A stretch of 64,000 bases of DNA from contig NZ_JBIPKE010000017.1 of assembly GCF_044005705.1 (NCBI RefSeq), forward strand, positions 186,001-250,000, written 5' to 3'. Positions 41,534 through 50,008 of the stretch are shown here, in pieces; positions within the stretch are counted from its first letter, which is position 1; every line of letters begins with the position of its first letter. Under the pieces are notes generated by a model that saw nothing but the letters and a program-made list of their open reading frames with translations, was not told the origin of the DNA and did no database searches. The stretch comes from Marinoscillum luteum. GTDB lineage: Bacteria > Bacteroidota > Bacteroidia > Cytophagales > Cyclobacteriaceae. The translations under genes and the position numbers were made by a program.

Positions 41534-43449
41534 TACCGGTAGGGAATCAGCGCCGGCTTGTATTTGAAGATGTTGTCAAACGAGATGGGAATAGAGGTGG
41601 ATAGTGAAAACACTGTTTTCTTGGCTCCCGGGGGGCTTTTAGGGAAATGTGTCAACCTCACCTCTAGTGTGTTGAATACCAAACTTTCGTTTCTGATCCT
41701 GATCCCACCACCTGCACCCTGATAGCCATAGCTTGTTTTTTGATTAGGCCTGTAGTCCCAAACCTCGCCCACGTTGTAATAAAAAAACGGAGCAAATCTA
41801 AATCCATAGAAATACCAGGGTGTGAATAGAATGGACTCCACACCAAGCGCAAGAATGTTGTTGCCCGAAATGCGTTCTCCTTCGATATCTCTGATTCTGC
41901 CTTCCAGCGAGATGGTTTCCTGCGGGGGCTGATCGATTCCCTTGGTGAACGACATTTTCATGAAATTCCGAATATGGTACCTGCCAGAGGAGAGCAAAGG
42001 ACTGAAGTAACTGGCCCTTACTTTCACCACGCCTTCATTGATCCCCGTCCGGTCAAAAGCGCCTATTTCCTGATTGAGCAGGAGGTACCCGAAATTCTTG
42101 ATATAAGAACTCCAGAAAAGCTGGAATCCGAGATAATTTTGCTGGTAAAATTCATTGAAATCACGGCCGGTAATGAATGAAACCCTGTAGCCCAGTGGGA
42201 TATCCTCTGAGATACCGAAAGCTGCTATGTAGTTACTCTTGAGAAATTTCCGGCTGGAGAGGCTGACTTCACCCATTAAAAGTTTCCGGTTGTAGTAGAG
42301 AAAATTACTGTCCTCAGCAACAAACGGTCGGCTGGCGAAGGAGTTATTGAGTAATCGGGCTGCTACGATCAGATTTTTGCGTTCGTAGCTGGAGGGTAGG
42401 GCAAATGACCGCCCCGCCCAAAAATCCTGGTAGTGGAGGTGGTAGTATTGGTGGTCAGACTCTTCACCATCCAGGGTTATGGTGGAGTCTCGGATGGTGC
42501 GAATGTCCAGGCCACCGCCGTACTTAATCCCCGGTGCCACAAATTCCTTCTGGAGGTCTATGCCCCAGGACTCCCTATCCCCGATATTGGTATGATTGAG
42601 CTCCCAGTTGGTGATGGCCTTGTCAATGTTTTGACCACCCGTGCGTATTTCATAGCCGGATGCCGGAATGCTCTGGGTATCAAAAAACCAGGTAGCTGAT
42701 GCGTACTTACCCCAGCCAGCTATGTTCCTGTTGAAGAGGGCCAGGTTAAATTCATCGAAATCAGTGATGTTGAGAGCGGTACCCCAGGAAAAGCGGTCTT
42801 TTACCGCTACGATCACTTCTGCGTAGCCATCTGGAAGGGGTCTCACATATATTCTTACGTCTTCAATGAAGCGCAGGCGCCTGAGGATTCGTTCATTGTC
42901 CGCCATCAGATAGGGGTCTATCTCTTCGTTTTTATCAATCAGCAGGTTATTTCTGATCACGGTGTTCCAGGTGTTTATGTGGACCTTATTGACCATGATA
43001 CTCAGTGGGGAGGACGCTTGCCGCAAGGTATCATTGACGCTTCCTTCCAGCAGGTCGATGTGTTTTATCCGTATGTTTCGGATCCGCATACCCTCATAAG
43101 GCATAAAAGGCGTGTTGGAGGTACGACTGTTTTTAGAAGGAGCCAGTTCGGATCTGGCGTTGGGACTTACATATAGCAGATCAAATAGCTGAGCCGTCAC
43201 TTTATTTTGCCCGGTTTTCTCTCGCATTTTTTGATAGAAGTCTTGAGAAGACTTATAGGGGTTGCTTCTGACCCGATATTTTTCAGCGTCCACGAAGTAT
43301 ACGGTGTCTTTGTCGGGGGCGAAAATGGTATCTCTCAGGATGAGAATCTCGTTTTTTGAAACCCGCACAGTATCAGTAAAGGCCAGGGCCTTTACTGAGG
43401 TGAGCAATACGATGAGTAGCAGGAGAGTTCTCATGGAACGGGTAAACAT
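41533..43449 (-). CDS. Omp85-like outer-membrane barrel protein with a POTRA-like domain
   Basis: A 638-residue exported protein (signal peptide LLLLIVLLTSVKALA). Residues about 115-230 contain a POTRA-like unit (NEEIDPYLMADNERILRRLR, IYVRPLPDGYAEVIVAVKD), and residues 230-638 form amphipathic strands of a barrel (EIRTGGQNIDKAITNWELNH, GGGIRIRNESLVFNTLEVRL near the end). This matches the BamA/TamA-type surface antigen class, though it is shorter than BamA and has fewer POTRA domains. Role unknown. An ATG five codons in (43434) is an equally good start. Confidence 0.78.
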   Translation of the reverse strand: MFTRSMRTLLLLIVLLTSVKALAFTDTVRVSKNEILILRDTIFAPDKDTVYFVDAEKYRVRSNPYKSSQDFYQKMREKTGQNKVTAQLFDLLYVSPNARSELAPSKNSRTSNTPFMPYEGMRIRNIRIKHIDLLEGSVNDTLRQASSPLSIMVNKVHINTWNTVIRNNLLIDKNEEIDPYLMADNERILRRLRFIEDVRIYVRPLPDGYAEVIVAVKDRFSWGTALNITDFDEFNLALFNRNIAGWGKYASATWFFDTQSIPASGYEIRTGGQNIDKAITNWELNHTNIGDRESWGIDLQKEFVAPGIKYGGGLDIRTIRDSTITLDGEESDHQYYHLHYQDFWAGRSFALPSSYERKNLIVAARLLNNSFASRPFVAEDSNFLYYNRKLLMGEVSLSSRKFLKSNYIAAFGISEDIPLGYRVSFITGRDFNEFYQQNYLGFQLFWSSYIKNFGYLLLNQEIGAFDRTGINEGVVKVRASYFSPLLSSGRYHIRNFMKMSFTKGIDQPPQETISLEGRIRDIEGERISGNNILALGVESILFTPWYFYGFRFAPFFYYNVGEVWDYRPNQKTSYGYQGAGGGIRIRNESLVFNTLEVRLTHFPKSPPGAKKTVFSLSTSIPISFDNIFKYKPALIPYR

Positions 43450-43450
43450 A

Positions 43451-43477
43451 AAAAAAGCGGACTAAAGCCCGCTTTTT
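43451..43477 (-). terminator. Terminator after the DUF6588 gene (bidirectional)
   Basis: AAAAAAGCGG, short loop, CCGCTTTTT; T runs appear on both strands. It lies between the DUF6588 stop and the start of the Omp85-like gene. Confidence 0.8.
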
Positions 43478-43499
43478 CTAAAAAGAAGTTTTCTGAATA

Positions 43500-44501
43500 T
43501 TATCTGATACTGATTCCAAACCCGGCAGTAAGCGTGTTGTACTTCTGCACGGCGTATTCTGCATGGAAGGTGAAGATTAACAGCTTCAAACGTGCTCCCA
43601 CATTGGCCCTCAAGCCACCATTTTTATACTCAATGTCGATTGGGTCTACTTCAGGTATACCGTCGTAAGTTCCCTTCATCTTAAAGTTTACCTTGCTGGT
43701 GGAGAAGCCCACACCTCCGTACACAGTAAGGACTGATAGTTTTTTGGAGATGATACCCTGGAGCGTAGTACCAGATACATTGAACTCACCAATTTGATCT
43801 GGTACATCAGCGTTGATTTCCATCGAGTTTTTCATGGTGTTGAACGCGAAGAATCCAGAAAGATCAAACGGGAGATTTTTGATTCCCGGGATCCACTGCT
43901 TTACATCGTGAAGTACCCCAAGACCGAACATTTTGGTCGTGAATTGTTCACCTGGATCACCGAATGTCTGCTCTGGCAACAACCTAAGCTTCAGCTCGGT
44001 ATTTTTGATCAGGCCAATCCCAATCTGTACAGAGGGCGCCGGTACAAAATTGCTTCCAATGGATTCTTCCATACCCAGTCCGGTAGGTGCTGTGATGCGA
44101 ATTTCATCTTCTGTACCTTCGTCGAAAACCAAATAAGGGATGTCATCAGCTTCCAGATTAGGCCCCATGATAGTAGGATAGCTTGTCTGACCATTCTCAG
44201 CAGGTGCTGTGGTCATGTTGTTGTAGTCAGCAGGATTGATCTTAAAAAATTGAGCATCCTGTGGTACATAAGCCAGGTTGGCGTTGATCGTGAGGTCAAA
44301 TCCAGCCACCTTGTGAGGTTTTCCTGTGTTATACCAGCCGCTGTTCAGGGCATATCCGAAACCAACGAAAGCCGGTTCCAGGTATCCTTCCAAGAGTTTT
44401 TCTCCATTCTCAGCACCTCCTTCAAGAAATTTATCCAAATCCTGAGCATTGGAGGATGTAATGAATGCTCCAAGAATAAATATTAGTATGATTTTTTTCA
44501 T
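43500..44501 (-). CDS. DUF6588 family outer-membrane or secreted protein
   Basis: A 333-residue exported protein of a Bacteroidota family of unknown function. Signal peptide IILIFILGAFITSSNAQ; then the family opening KFLEGGAENGEKLLEGYLEP and GFGYALNSGWYNTGKPHKV. The C-terminal part (PSVQIGIGLIKNTELKLRLL, VLTVYGGVGFSTSKVNFKMK, FHAEYAVQKYNTLTAGFGIS) has alternating strands that end with a terminal aromatic/Arg pattern, so it is probably a small outer-membrane barrel. It follows the lipoprotein gene by 26 bp on the same strand. Confidence 0.8.
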   Translation of the reverse strand: MKKIILIFILGAFITSSNAQDLDKFLEGGAENGEKLLEGYLEPAFVGFGYALNSGWYNTGKPHKVAGFDLTINANLAYVPQDAQFFKINPADYNNMTTAPAENGQTSYPTIMGPNLEADDIPYLVFDEGTEDEIRITAPTGLGMEESIGSNFVPAPSVQIGIGLIKNTELKLRLLPEQTFGDPGEQFTTKMFGLGVLHDVKQWIPGIKNLPFDLSGFFAFNTMKNSMEINADVPDQIGEFNVSGTTLQGIISKKLSVLTVYGGVGFSTSKVNFKMKGTYDGIPEVDPIDIEYKNGGLRANVGARLKLLIFTFHAEYAVQKYNTLTAGFGISIR

Positions 44502-44527
44502 GATTCTAAAGTTATCGGTTAGGCGGA

Positions 44528-45079
44528 TTATAGGTCTCTTACTTTGGCTACTACATCAAAGTACAGCACGAATTCAAAATTAACATCTTCGTTAGGTACT
44601 TCGCCAAAGTCGAAGATTACATCTGTGGTGATGTCTTCCTGATTAGCAAGTGCCGATTCCAGCGCAGCAAGACCTGCTGAATTGGAGATTGAAGTTTTGG
44701 TAACATTTGACAGTTGAGGAGTGGTCACAGAGATTTGTGCTATGGTGGCTCCCGATTGAGCAACCAAATCGATTTCAATACCATCCAAATCAAATTTTTC
44801 GAAATCGTCAACACCTGTGATTTCAAAGGATAGACCAATCACTTCTACTGCATCCAGAGCATCCAGATCGTCGTATCCGGCTCCTGCCAGGGAATATTCT
44901 TCAGATCTTTTAACCGGAGGCGGATCACCTGGTATAGTTCCAATCAATTCGGGAGTACCATTTGGTAAGTCCACCGGAATAGATACAGGGAATTCCTTTC
45001 CAATATTGAAACCAACTCCGGCTTCTCCACAGGAGAAGGCCAGAAAGGCCAGAGCAGCGATAGAAATATAATTTCTCAT
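44528..45079 (-). CDS. Lipoprotein of unknown function
   Basis: A 183-residue lipoprotein: signal RNYISIAALAFLAFSCG with lipobox LAFSC. The mature part is beta-rich and acidic (FPVSIPVDLPNGTPELIG, FEITGVDDFEKFDLDGIEID, FDFGEVPNEDVNFEFVLYFD in part). No domain recognised. Start ATG at 45079; the longer open frame upstream lacks protein character. It probably shares a transcript with the DUF6588 gene. Confidence 0.72.
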   Translation of the reverse strand: MRNYISIAALAFLAFSCGEAGVGFNIGKEFPVSIPVDLPNGTPELIGTIPGDPPPVKRSEEYSLAGAGYDDLDALDAVEVIGLSFEITGVDDFEKFDLDGIEIDLVAQSGATIAQISVTTPQLSNVTKTSISNSAGLAALESALANQEDITTDVIFDFGEVPNEDVNFEFVLYFDVVAKVRDL

Positions 45080-45172
45080 TGTAATTGTTTGTTTGAGTTT
45101 AAAACAAAAATAGGGATAAATACCTGTTATTTTCATTGACCTCAAAGGTAATTAACTCGGAGACCGCACCAT

Positions 45173-45190
45173 ATACCGTATTCTCGGTAT
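45173..45190. repeat. Inverted repeat in the perR-lipoprotein divergent region
   Basis: ATACCG TATTCT CGGTAT, a 6-bp perfect inverted repeat, lies about 15 bp upstream of the -33 element of the perR-like gene. It could be an operator for autoregulation. Confidence 0.4.
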
Positions 45191-45204
45191 TCTTTTCAGA
45201 AATT

Positions 45205-45236
45205 TTTGGGCAGTTCGGTTGGTTGTTTTAACTTCG
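45205..45236 (+). promoter_or_regulatory. Promoter of the PerR-like gene
   Basis: TTTG (45205-45208), a 20-nt spacer, TAACTTCG (45229-45236; 7 of 8 of TAnnTTTG). The transcript would begin near 45243, after the in-frame TTG at 45219, which supports the GTG at 45267 as the start codon. Confidence 0.5.
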
Positions 45237-45266
45237 CACTCAAATAGGAATAATTCTCATTTAAAA

Positions 45267-45713
45267 GTGATTAGCAATTCATATCAGCGAATAAAGGAAC
45301 TTTTGGTGGAGTCGGGCTTAAAAGCCACACATCCCAGAATAGCCGTACTGCATGAGCTGACGAAGGATGAGCACCCCAGTGCAGAGCAGCTTCATGAGAA
45401 AATCAGGGAGCAGAATCCGAGCATCTCGCTGGGTAGTGTCCATAGGATCCTGGAGAAGTTGGTAGAGGCTAATCTGGCCTATCGTGTGGCTACCAGAAGT
45501 GGAACCAAACGATATGACGCGAACCTTGAGCCTCATAGCCATATCTACAGTGTGAATACTGAGGAGATACAAGACTATCACGATCCTGAGTTGAATGAAC
45601 TGATCCGAGATTATTTCGAGAAAAAGCAGGTTGGCAATTTCAAGATTACAGACATCAAGCTCCAGATTAACGGAGAAAAAGCTGACCCAGATCAACAAGT
45701 AACAATTTTATAA
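45267..45713 (+). CDS. Fur-family peroxide regulator, cysteine-free (PerR-like)
   Basis: A 148-residue Fur-family repressor. The winged helix has LKATHPRIAVLHELTK, HPSAEQLHEKIREQNPSISL and GSVHRILEKLVEANLA; the metal-site segment GTKRYDANLEPHSHIYSV keeps the Asp and His residues of the PerR regulatory site. The usual two CxxC motifs of the structural zinc site are missing and the whole protein contains no Cys. The GTG start is supported by the promoter position. The peroxiredoxin gene 24 bp downstream is the expected PerR target and is likely co-transcribed. Confidence 0.85.
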   Translation: MISNSYQRIKELLVESGLKATHPRIAVLHELTKDEHPSAEQLHEKIREQNPSISLGSVHRILEKLVEANLAYRVATRSGTKRYDANLEPHSHIYSVNTEEIQDYHDPELNELIRDYFEKKQVGNFKITDIKLQINGEKADPDQQVTIL

Positions 45714-45737
45714 ATCATAAAAGACAAATCAACAATT

Positions 45738-46367
45738 ATGTCATTAGTAGGTAAAAAAGCGCCTTTATTTAATGCTCCGGCAGTAATCAACGGAGAAGAA
45801 ATCGTAGAAAATTTCTCACTGGAAGAATTTGTAGGGAAGAAAGAAGTGATGTTCTTTTTCTATCCTAAGGACTTCACTTTTGTATGTCCTACAGAGATTC
45901 ATGCTTTTCAGGAAAAACTCGCTGAGTTTGAGAAAAGAGGCGTGCAGGTAGTGGGAGCGTCATGTGACACAGAAGAGACTCACCTGGCGTGGTTGATGAC
46001 AGACCGTGACAAAGGTGGAATTGCAGGTGTAACTTATCCATTGGTAGCGGATAGTTCAAAAACAGTAGCTAATAACTACGGTGTATTGGCTGGAGACTGG
46101 AACTACAACGATGAAGGTCAGTTGGTGTTTGAAGGAGCACCTGTAGCATATCGTGGTACATTCTTCATCGACAAGACCGGTGTGGTGAGACATGAGACTA
46201 TCAATGACCTTCCATTGGGTAGAAACATCGACGAAATGCTCAGAATAGTGGATGCATGGCAGCATGTGGAGAAGCATGGAGAAGTATGTCCTGCTAACTG
46301 GGAAGAAGGAAAAGATGCAATGCAGGCTACAAGAGACGGAGTGTCTTCTTACCTGGCGTCACACTAA
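45738..46367 (+). CDS. Typical 2-Cys peroxiredoxin
   Basis: A 209-residue AhpC/Prx1-type peroxidase that reduces hydrogen peroxide and alkyl peroxides. Peroxidatic Cys50 in DFTFVCPTEIHAF, the conserved Arg in YRGTFFIDKTGVVRH, and resolving Cys184 in GEVCPANW are present. A C-terminal tail GVSSYLASH follows. It sits directly after the PerR-like gene, and its terminator is at 46396-46423. The reductase (AhpF or thioredoxin) is not in the window. Confidence 0.94.
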   Translation: MSLVGKKAPLFNAPAVINGEEIVENFSLEEFVGKKEVMFFFYPKDFTFVCPTEIHAFQEKLAEFEKRGVQVVGASCDTEETHLAWLMTDRDKGGIAGVTYPLVADSSKTVANNYGVLAGDWNYNDEGQLVFEGAPVAYRGTFFIDKTGVVRHETINDLPLGRNIDEMLRIVDAWQHVEKHGEVCPANWEEGKDAMQATRDGVSSYLASH

Positions 46368-46395
46368 GAAATAGTTAAATATCCAGTACTGAGAA

Positions 46396-46423
46396 GAGGC
46401 CACCATTGCGTGGCCTTTTTTCT
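46396..46423 (+). terminator. Terminator of the peroxiredoxin gene
   Basis: AGGCCAC, loop CATTGC, GTGGCCT, followed by a T run (46416-46421). Confidence 0.85.
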
Positions 46424-46424
46424 T

Positions 46425-46458
46425 ATATTCATATTTTCCATGAAAATATTCATATTTG
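46425..46458. repeat. Direct and inverted AT-rich repeats upstream of the 46485 gene
   Basis: ATATTCATATTT occurs at 46425-46436 and 46446-46457, exactly 21 bp apart, and the middle forms the palindrome ATATTTTC CAT GAAAATAT (46431-46449). The 21-bp (two-turn) spacing would suit a dimeric regulator. It lies 27 to 60 bp before the ATG. Confidence 0.4.
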
Positions 46459-46484
46459 CGGCTGTAACTTTTATAGCCTAAAAT

Positions 46485-47201
46485 ATGAAACTACTCACTA
46501 CTTTATTCTTCTTGACCTTTACAATGGTCAATACCGCTTTTGCACAAATACAACTCAAGGAGAAATTATCCAAAAAAGCCAATCAGGAGATTGATAAATT
46601 CCTTTTTGGCAACAAGAACAAGAACCAATCGGATGACACCAATACCAATACAGATGATGAAGTGTTGGATACTTACGAGCCTTCCGATAGCTCTGATCCG
46701 CTTGGAGGCTACCGGAGAGAATCGGTAAACTATGGCACCATGAGCCCCTCAGAAGTGGTGGGTTTTCGTGACCTGATCAATTTTTTGCCGGATGAGCTGG
46801 GAGATTACCGCATTGCTGAAAAGCCAGAAGGCTCTACCACCCGGTATGGGGAGTACCGATATAGTTTCGGTAGCAAGTCATACAGCAAGGGTGACGAAGA
46901 ACTCAAGGCCAGCATTTTCGATTATGCCCAAACGGCTTCATTGCTCGGACTCTATGCCAATCAGTACGAACATGAGTCTACGGACGGTGTGATGAGATCG
47001 ATAGAAGTAAACGGTAATCCTGGCTGGTATTCGGCTAATTACGACAGCAACGAAACGAACCTGGCCCTGGTGGTGAATGGGCGGTTTCTGATCACCATCA
47101 GTGGAAATGGCCTGGAGGAAGCTACTCTTAAGCGCTATACGGCAGGTATGGACCTGGATCAACTGCCCGAGGCACCCCCTGCTCCCGAGGAAGAAGATTG
47201 A
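46485..47201 (+). CDS. Exported protein of unknown function
   Basis: A 238-residue protein with a signal peptide (LLTTLFFLTFTMVNTAFAQ). Residues 25-75 are polar and low-complexity (NKNKNQSDDTNTNTDDE). A folded region from about 85 on has FRDLINFLPDELGDYRIAEK, SIEVNGNPGWYSANYD and LALVVNGRFLITISGNGL, and the C-terminus is proline/acid-rich (LPEAPPAPEEED). No family recognised. AT-rich repeats just upstream may control it. Confidence 0.72.
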   Translation: MKLLTTLFFLTFTMVNTAFAQIQLKEKLSKKANQEIDKFLFGNKNKNQSDDTNTNTDDEVLDTYEPSDSSDPLGGYRRESVNYGTMSPSEVVGFRDLINFLPDELGDYRIAEKPEGSTTRYGEYRYSFGSKSYSKGDEELKASIFDYAQTASLLGLYANQYEHESTDGVMRSIEVNGNPGWYSANYDSNETNLALVVNGRFLITISGNGLEEATLKRYTAGMDLDQLPEAPPAPEEED

Positions 47202-47208
47202 GTATTTA

Positions 47209-47243
47209 AGGATTGTTTGCCTACATTAGCGCATACCGTAATT
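47209..47243 (+). repeat. Promoter-like block A, matched by block B at 47839-47872
   Basis: From 47210, GGATTGTTTGCCTACATTAG and the next 14 bases match the block starting at 47839 at 26 of 34 positions without gaps. Both contain a TACATTAG/TACATTCG box like the -7 element. Block A lies in front of the small lipoprotein gene. Confidence 0.5.
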
Positions 47244-47289
47244 ACCATGAAACGGTACAGAAGTTCTCTGCCGTTCAAAACGAAATAGT

Positions 47290-47799
47290 ATGTATAGGCT
47301 AACAATACTTATCCTATGGCTAGGCCTGGGCTCCTGCGATCTTGGTTTAGACTCTCCCAATGACGTAAGCGGGGATTACTATAATAGTGATTTGATGATC
47401 TCTTTTAGAGATTCATCGGGACAGGACTTACTTGATCCGGATACGCGAGGTTATTACGATACAGCTCAGATGAGCTTGTTTTATGAGGTTGACGGTGAGT
47501 TGGAGGAGGTTTATCTGGAAAACAATGATCTACCTAAACAATTTACGCTTCTTGAAAATGTACCACAGAATGAGGAGCCATTTAGGCTTTATGTAAGTGC
47601 GGATCTGCGATTGACTTCTGGTAACGCGATGACCTATTTGCAACTTTCTCCTGCGGATATGGACACCATAGTGTGCGAATATGAAGCGGGGAGTGGTAAA
47701 AATGAGAATTACAGCTATATCATAAATGTCTGGTATAATGGTGAGCATGTGTTCCCAATTAATGATAGTGACATTGCTTATTTCACTATTGAGAAATAA
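47290..47799 (+). CDS. Small lipoprotein of unknown function
   Basis: A 169-residue lipoprotein: LTILILWLGLGSC with lipobox LGSC. The mature part is acidic and beta-rich (LMISFRDSSGQDLLDPDTRG, YDTAQMSLFYEVDGELEEVY, FRLYVSADLRLTSGNAMTYL) and ends at SDIAYFTIEK. No domain recognised. It is preceded by promoter-like block A and an inverted repeat (TACCGT 47234-47239, ACGGTA 47252-47257). Confidence 0.7.
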   Translation: MYRLTILILWLGLGSCDLGLDSPNDVSGDYYNSDLMISFRDSSGQDLLDPDTRGYYDTAQMSLFYEVDGELEEVYLENNDLPKQFTLLENVPQNEEPFRLYVSADLRLTSGNAMTYLQLSPADMDTIVCEYEAGSGKNENYSYIINVWYNGEHVFPINDSDIAYFTIEK

Positions 47800-47838
47800 T
47801 TTCTCCTTCCGTCTTGAATGATGCATTAAGCATTTAGA

Positions 47839-47872
47839 GGATTGATTGTCTACATTCGCTTATGCTGTTATT
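47839..47872 (+). repeat. Promoter-like block B, in front of or inside the waaA start
   Basis: Second copy of the block at 47210. Here its TACATTCG box (47851-47858) is so close to the ATG at 47862 that, if used as a -7 element, translation would have to begin at the next ATG (47880). Confidence 0.45.
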
Positions 47873-49094
47873 GTACAGAATGAGCGTGTGGCTCTATGCC
47901 CTGATCGTCAGGGTGATTGCCCCATTTCATCGTCGGGCGGGGCAATTTATCAGCCAGCGCAAGGGAATTTTTGAGCGTCTGGAGTCGGACTTCAGGAATC
48001 ACGAGGGTAAGTTGATCTGGATCCACTGTGCTTCGCTGGGTGAATATGAGCAGGCCAAACCTATTCTGGGCCTGCTTCAGGAGAGAAGACCATCGGTGAA
48101 AGTGCTACTTACTTTTTTCTCACCTTCCGGCCTTTTAGCATTTAAAGATCAAGAGTTGGTCGATTACCTGCATTACCTGCCATTAGATGCTCGCGGCAAT
48201 GCTTCCAGGTTTTTGGAGACTGTGCGTCCGAATTTGGCCATTTTTATCAAATATGAGTTGTGGTACTATTACCTGATGGCGCTGAATGCGAGAAACATTC
48301 CGCTTTTGTTGGTTTCGGGTATTTTCAGGCGCTCGCAGATTTTCTTTCATCCTATGGGAAAGTTTTATCTGAGGGCACTGAGCACTGTCAATCATTTCTT
48401 TTTGCAGGATGATTACTCCGCTGCCTTGTTGCGGTCCAGGAGCATTCGGGCGTATACTGTGGCCGGTGATACCCGGTTTGATCGTGTCCTTGAGGTGTCC
48501 AATGCGGCCGGTGAGGCTCCTCATGTCGAAGCATTCAAAGGAAATGAAAAACTCATTGTGATGGGGAGTGTCTGGCCATCTGATATGAAATATCTACTGC
48601 CCATTGTTGAAGCTAATCATGATCGTTTTAAATTTATCATTGCCCCTCATCAGGTAGGAGATCTCCGTATTTATCAGAAAATTCATGCGTCCGCAAAGTA
48701 CTCCGAGTTGAATAAAGGCAGTGCTTCCACTCTGCGAGTGCTGATTATCGACAATTACGGGATGTTGTCAAAGCTTTACCGCTATGCGGACTATGCCATA
48801 GTGGGTGGAGCATTCAGAGGTGCGCTGCACAATGTACTGGAACCTGCTGTTTATGGTATTCCCGTGTTTTTTGGAGCGGATGCTTCCAATGAAAAATTCA
48901 TAGAGGCCATTGAGCTGGTGAAACATGGCGGAGGGTTTACTTATGAAAATTCTGCCGACCTACAATCAAAATTGGATGAAATGACCAATGATGCCGATCT
49001 TTATCAGGAAGTTTGCAGGCTGTCACGTGCGTATGTCTCGGCCCGCACCGGAGCCTCTGGGCAGGTGATGAAGAAAATAGAAGAACTGATATGA
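47862..49094 (+). CDS. waaA: 3-deoxy-D-manno-octulosonic acid (Kdo) transferase
   Basis: Adds Kdo to lipid A precursor at the inner membrane, so the cell makes LPS or lipooligosaccharide. The 410-residue protein has an N-terminal membrane helix (LYALIVRVIAPF), then LIWIHCASLGEYEQAKPILG with the catalytic Glu, the acceptor-domain segment FIKYELWYYYLMALNARNIP, LIVMGSVWPSDMKYLLPI, and YAIVGGAFRGALHNVLEPAVYGIPVFFG, all family signatures. Start at 47862 or at 47880 (MSVWLYAL) is unresolved. Its last bases overlap rsgA by 4 nt. Confidence 0.93.
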   Translation: MLLLYRMSVWLYALIVRVIAPFHRRAGQFISQRKGIFERLESDFRNHEGKLIWIHCASLGEYEQAKPILGLLQERRPSVKVLLTFFSPSGLLAFKDQELVDYLHYLPLDARGNASRFLETVRPNLAIFIKYELWYYYLMALNARNIPLLLVSGIFRRSQIFFHPMGKFYLRALSTVNHFFLQDDYSAALLRSRSIRAYTVAGDTRFDRVLEVSNAAGEAPHVEAFKGNEKLIVMGSVWPSDMKYLLPIVEANHDRFKFIIAPHQVGDLRIYQKIHASAKYSELNKGSASTLRVLIIDNYGMLSKLYRYADYAIVGGAFRGALHNVLEPAVYGIPVFFGADASNEKFIEAIELVKHGGGFTYENSADLQSKLDEMTNDADLYQEVCRLSRAYVSARTGASGQVMKKIEELI

Positions 49095-50008
49095 AAGGAT
49101 TGGTGATTAAATCCACCGGATCGTGGTATAGAGTGAGAACGACCAATGGAGAAGAGGTTAACGCTCGTTTGAGAGGGAAATTTAAGCTGGACAACAAGAA
49201 AATCACCAACCCGATTGCTGTAGGAGATGAGGTAGTGATGGAATCGCAGCAGGATGAGTGGGTGATCAACGAAATAGAGGAGCGTAAAAACTATATCATT
49301 CGAAAATCACCTAAGAAAAAGCATTTTGACCACCTGATTGCTGCCAACGTGGATCAGGCACTGATGATTGCTACCTTGAAGGAGCCCCGCACTTCATTAG
49401 GATTTATAGATCGTTTTCTGGTGACTTTGGAGGCCTATAGAATTCCCGGTGTGATTGTCTTCAATAAGGTGGATTTGCTGGATGCGGAAGGACTGGAAGA
49501 AGCTGATTATCTCAGTTTTATTTATGAGAAAAAGGTGGGCTATCCTTGTATCAAGACTTCCTTTATTGGCGGCAAGGTACCTGAGGAGCTTTCAGCATTG
49601 CTTCGGGGAAAGCGAACCCTGTTGTCGGGGCACTCCGGGTCAGGGAAATCTACACTCATCAATCTGCTCCTGCCAGAGATCAGTCAGAAGACCTCTGAGA
49701 TTTCTTCGTTTAGTGAGAAGGGTACCCATACCACCACTTTTGCTGAGATGTTCTTTTTGGATGGTGAAACAGCCATCATTGATACACCCGGTATCAAGGA
49801 GCTGGGTCTTTCAGAGATAGAAGGAGGAGAACTGGGTCACTACTTTCCTGAAATCAGGGAAGTCATGAATGATTGCAGGTTTCATAATTGCCAGCACGTG
49901 AATGAACCAGGATGCGCGGTGAAGAAGGCACTCGAGGAAGGCGGTATCACTCAGGAGCGCTACTATAGCTACCTCTCCATGCTGGAGAGCGATGACAACC
50001 GGCGCTGA
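49091..50008 (+). CDS. rsgA: Ribosome small-subunit-dependent GTPase RsgA
   Basis: Checks the decoding centre during 30S maturation. A 305-residue circularly permuted GTPase: OB-fold 1-70, G4 NKVD (125-128), then G1 GHSGSGKS (180-187), the GTHTTT switch (211-216) and G3 DTPG (231-234), and a zinc knuckle from Cys262, Cys267, His269 and Cys275. The ATG overlaps the waaA stop (ATGA). The longer frame upstream is an artefact inside waaA. Its 3' end overlaps the convergent GT2 gene by 40 nt. Confidence 0.95.
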   Translation: MKGLVIKSTGSWYRVRTTNGEEVNARLRGKFKLDNKKITNPIAVGDEVVMESQQDEWVINEIEERKNYIIRKSPKKKHFDHLIAANVDQALMIATLKEPRTSLGFIDRFLVTLEAYRIPGVIVFNKVDLLDAEGLEEADYLSFIYEKKVGYPCIKTSFIGGKVPEELSALLRGKRTLLSGHSGSGKSTLINLLLPEISQKTSEISSFSEKGTHTTTFAEMFFLDGETAIIDTPGIKELGLSEIEGGELGHYFPEIREVMNDCRFHNCQHVNEPGCAVKKALEEGGITQERYYSYLSMLESDDNRR

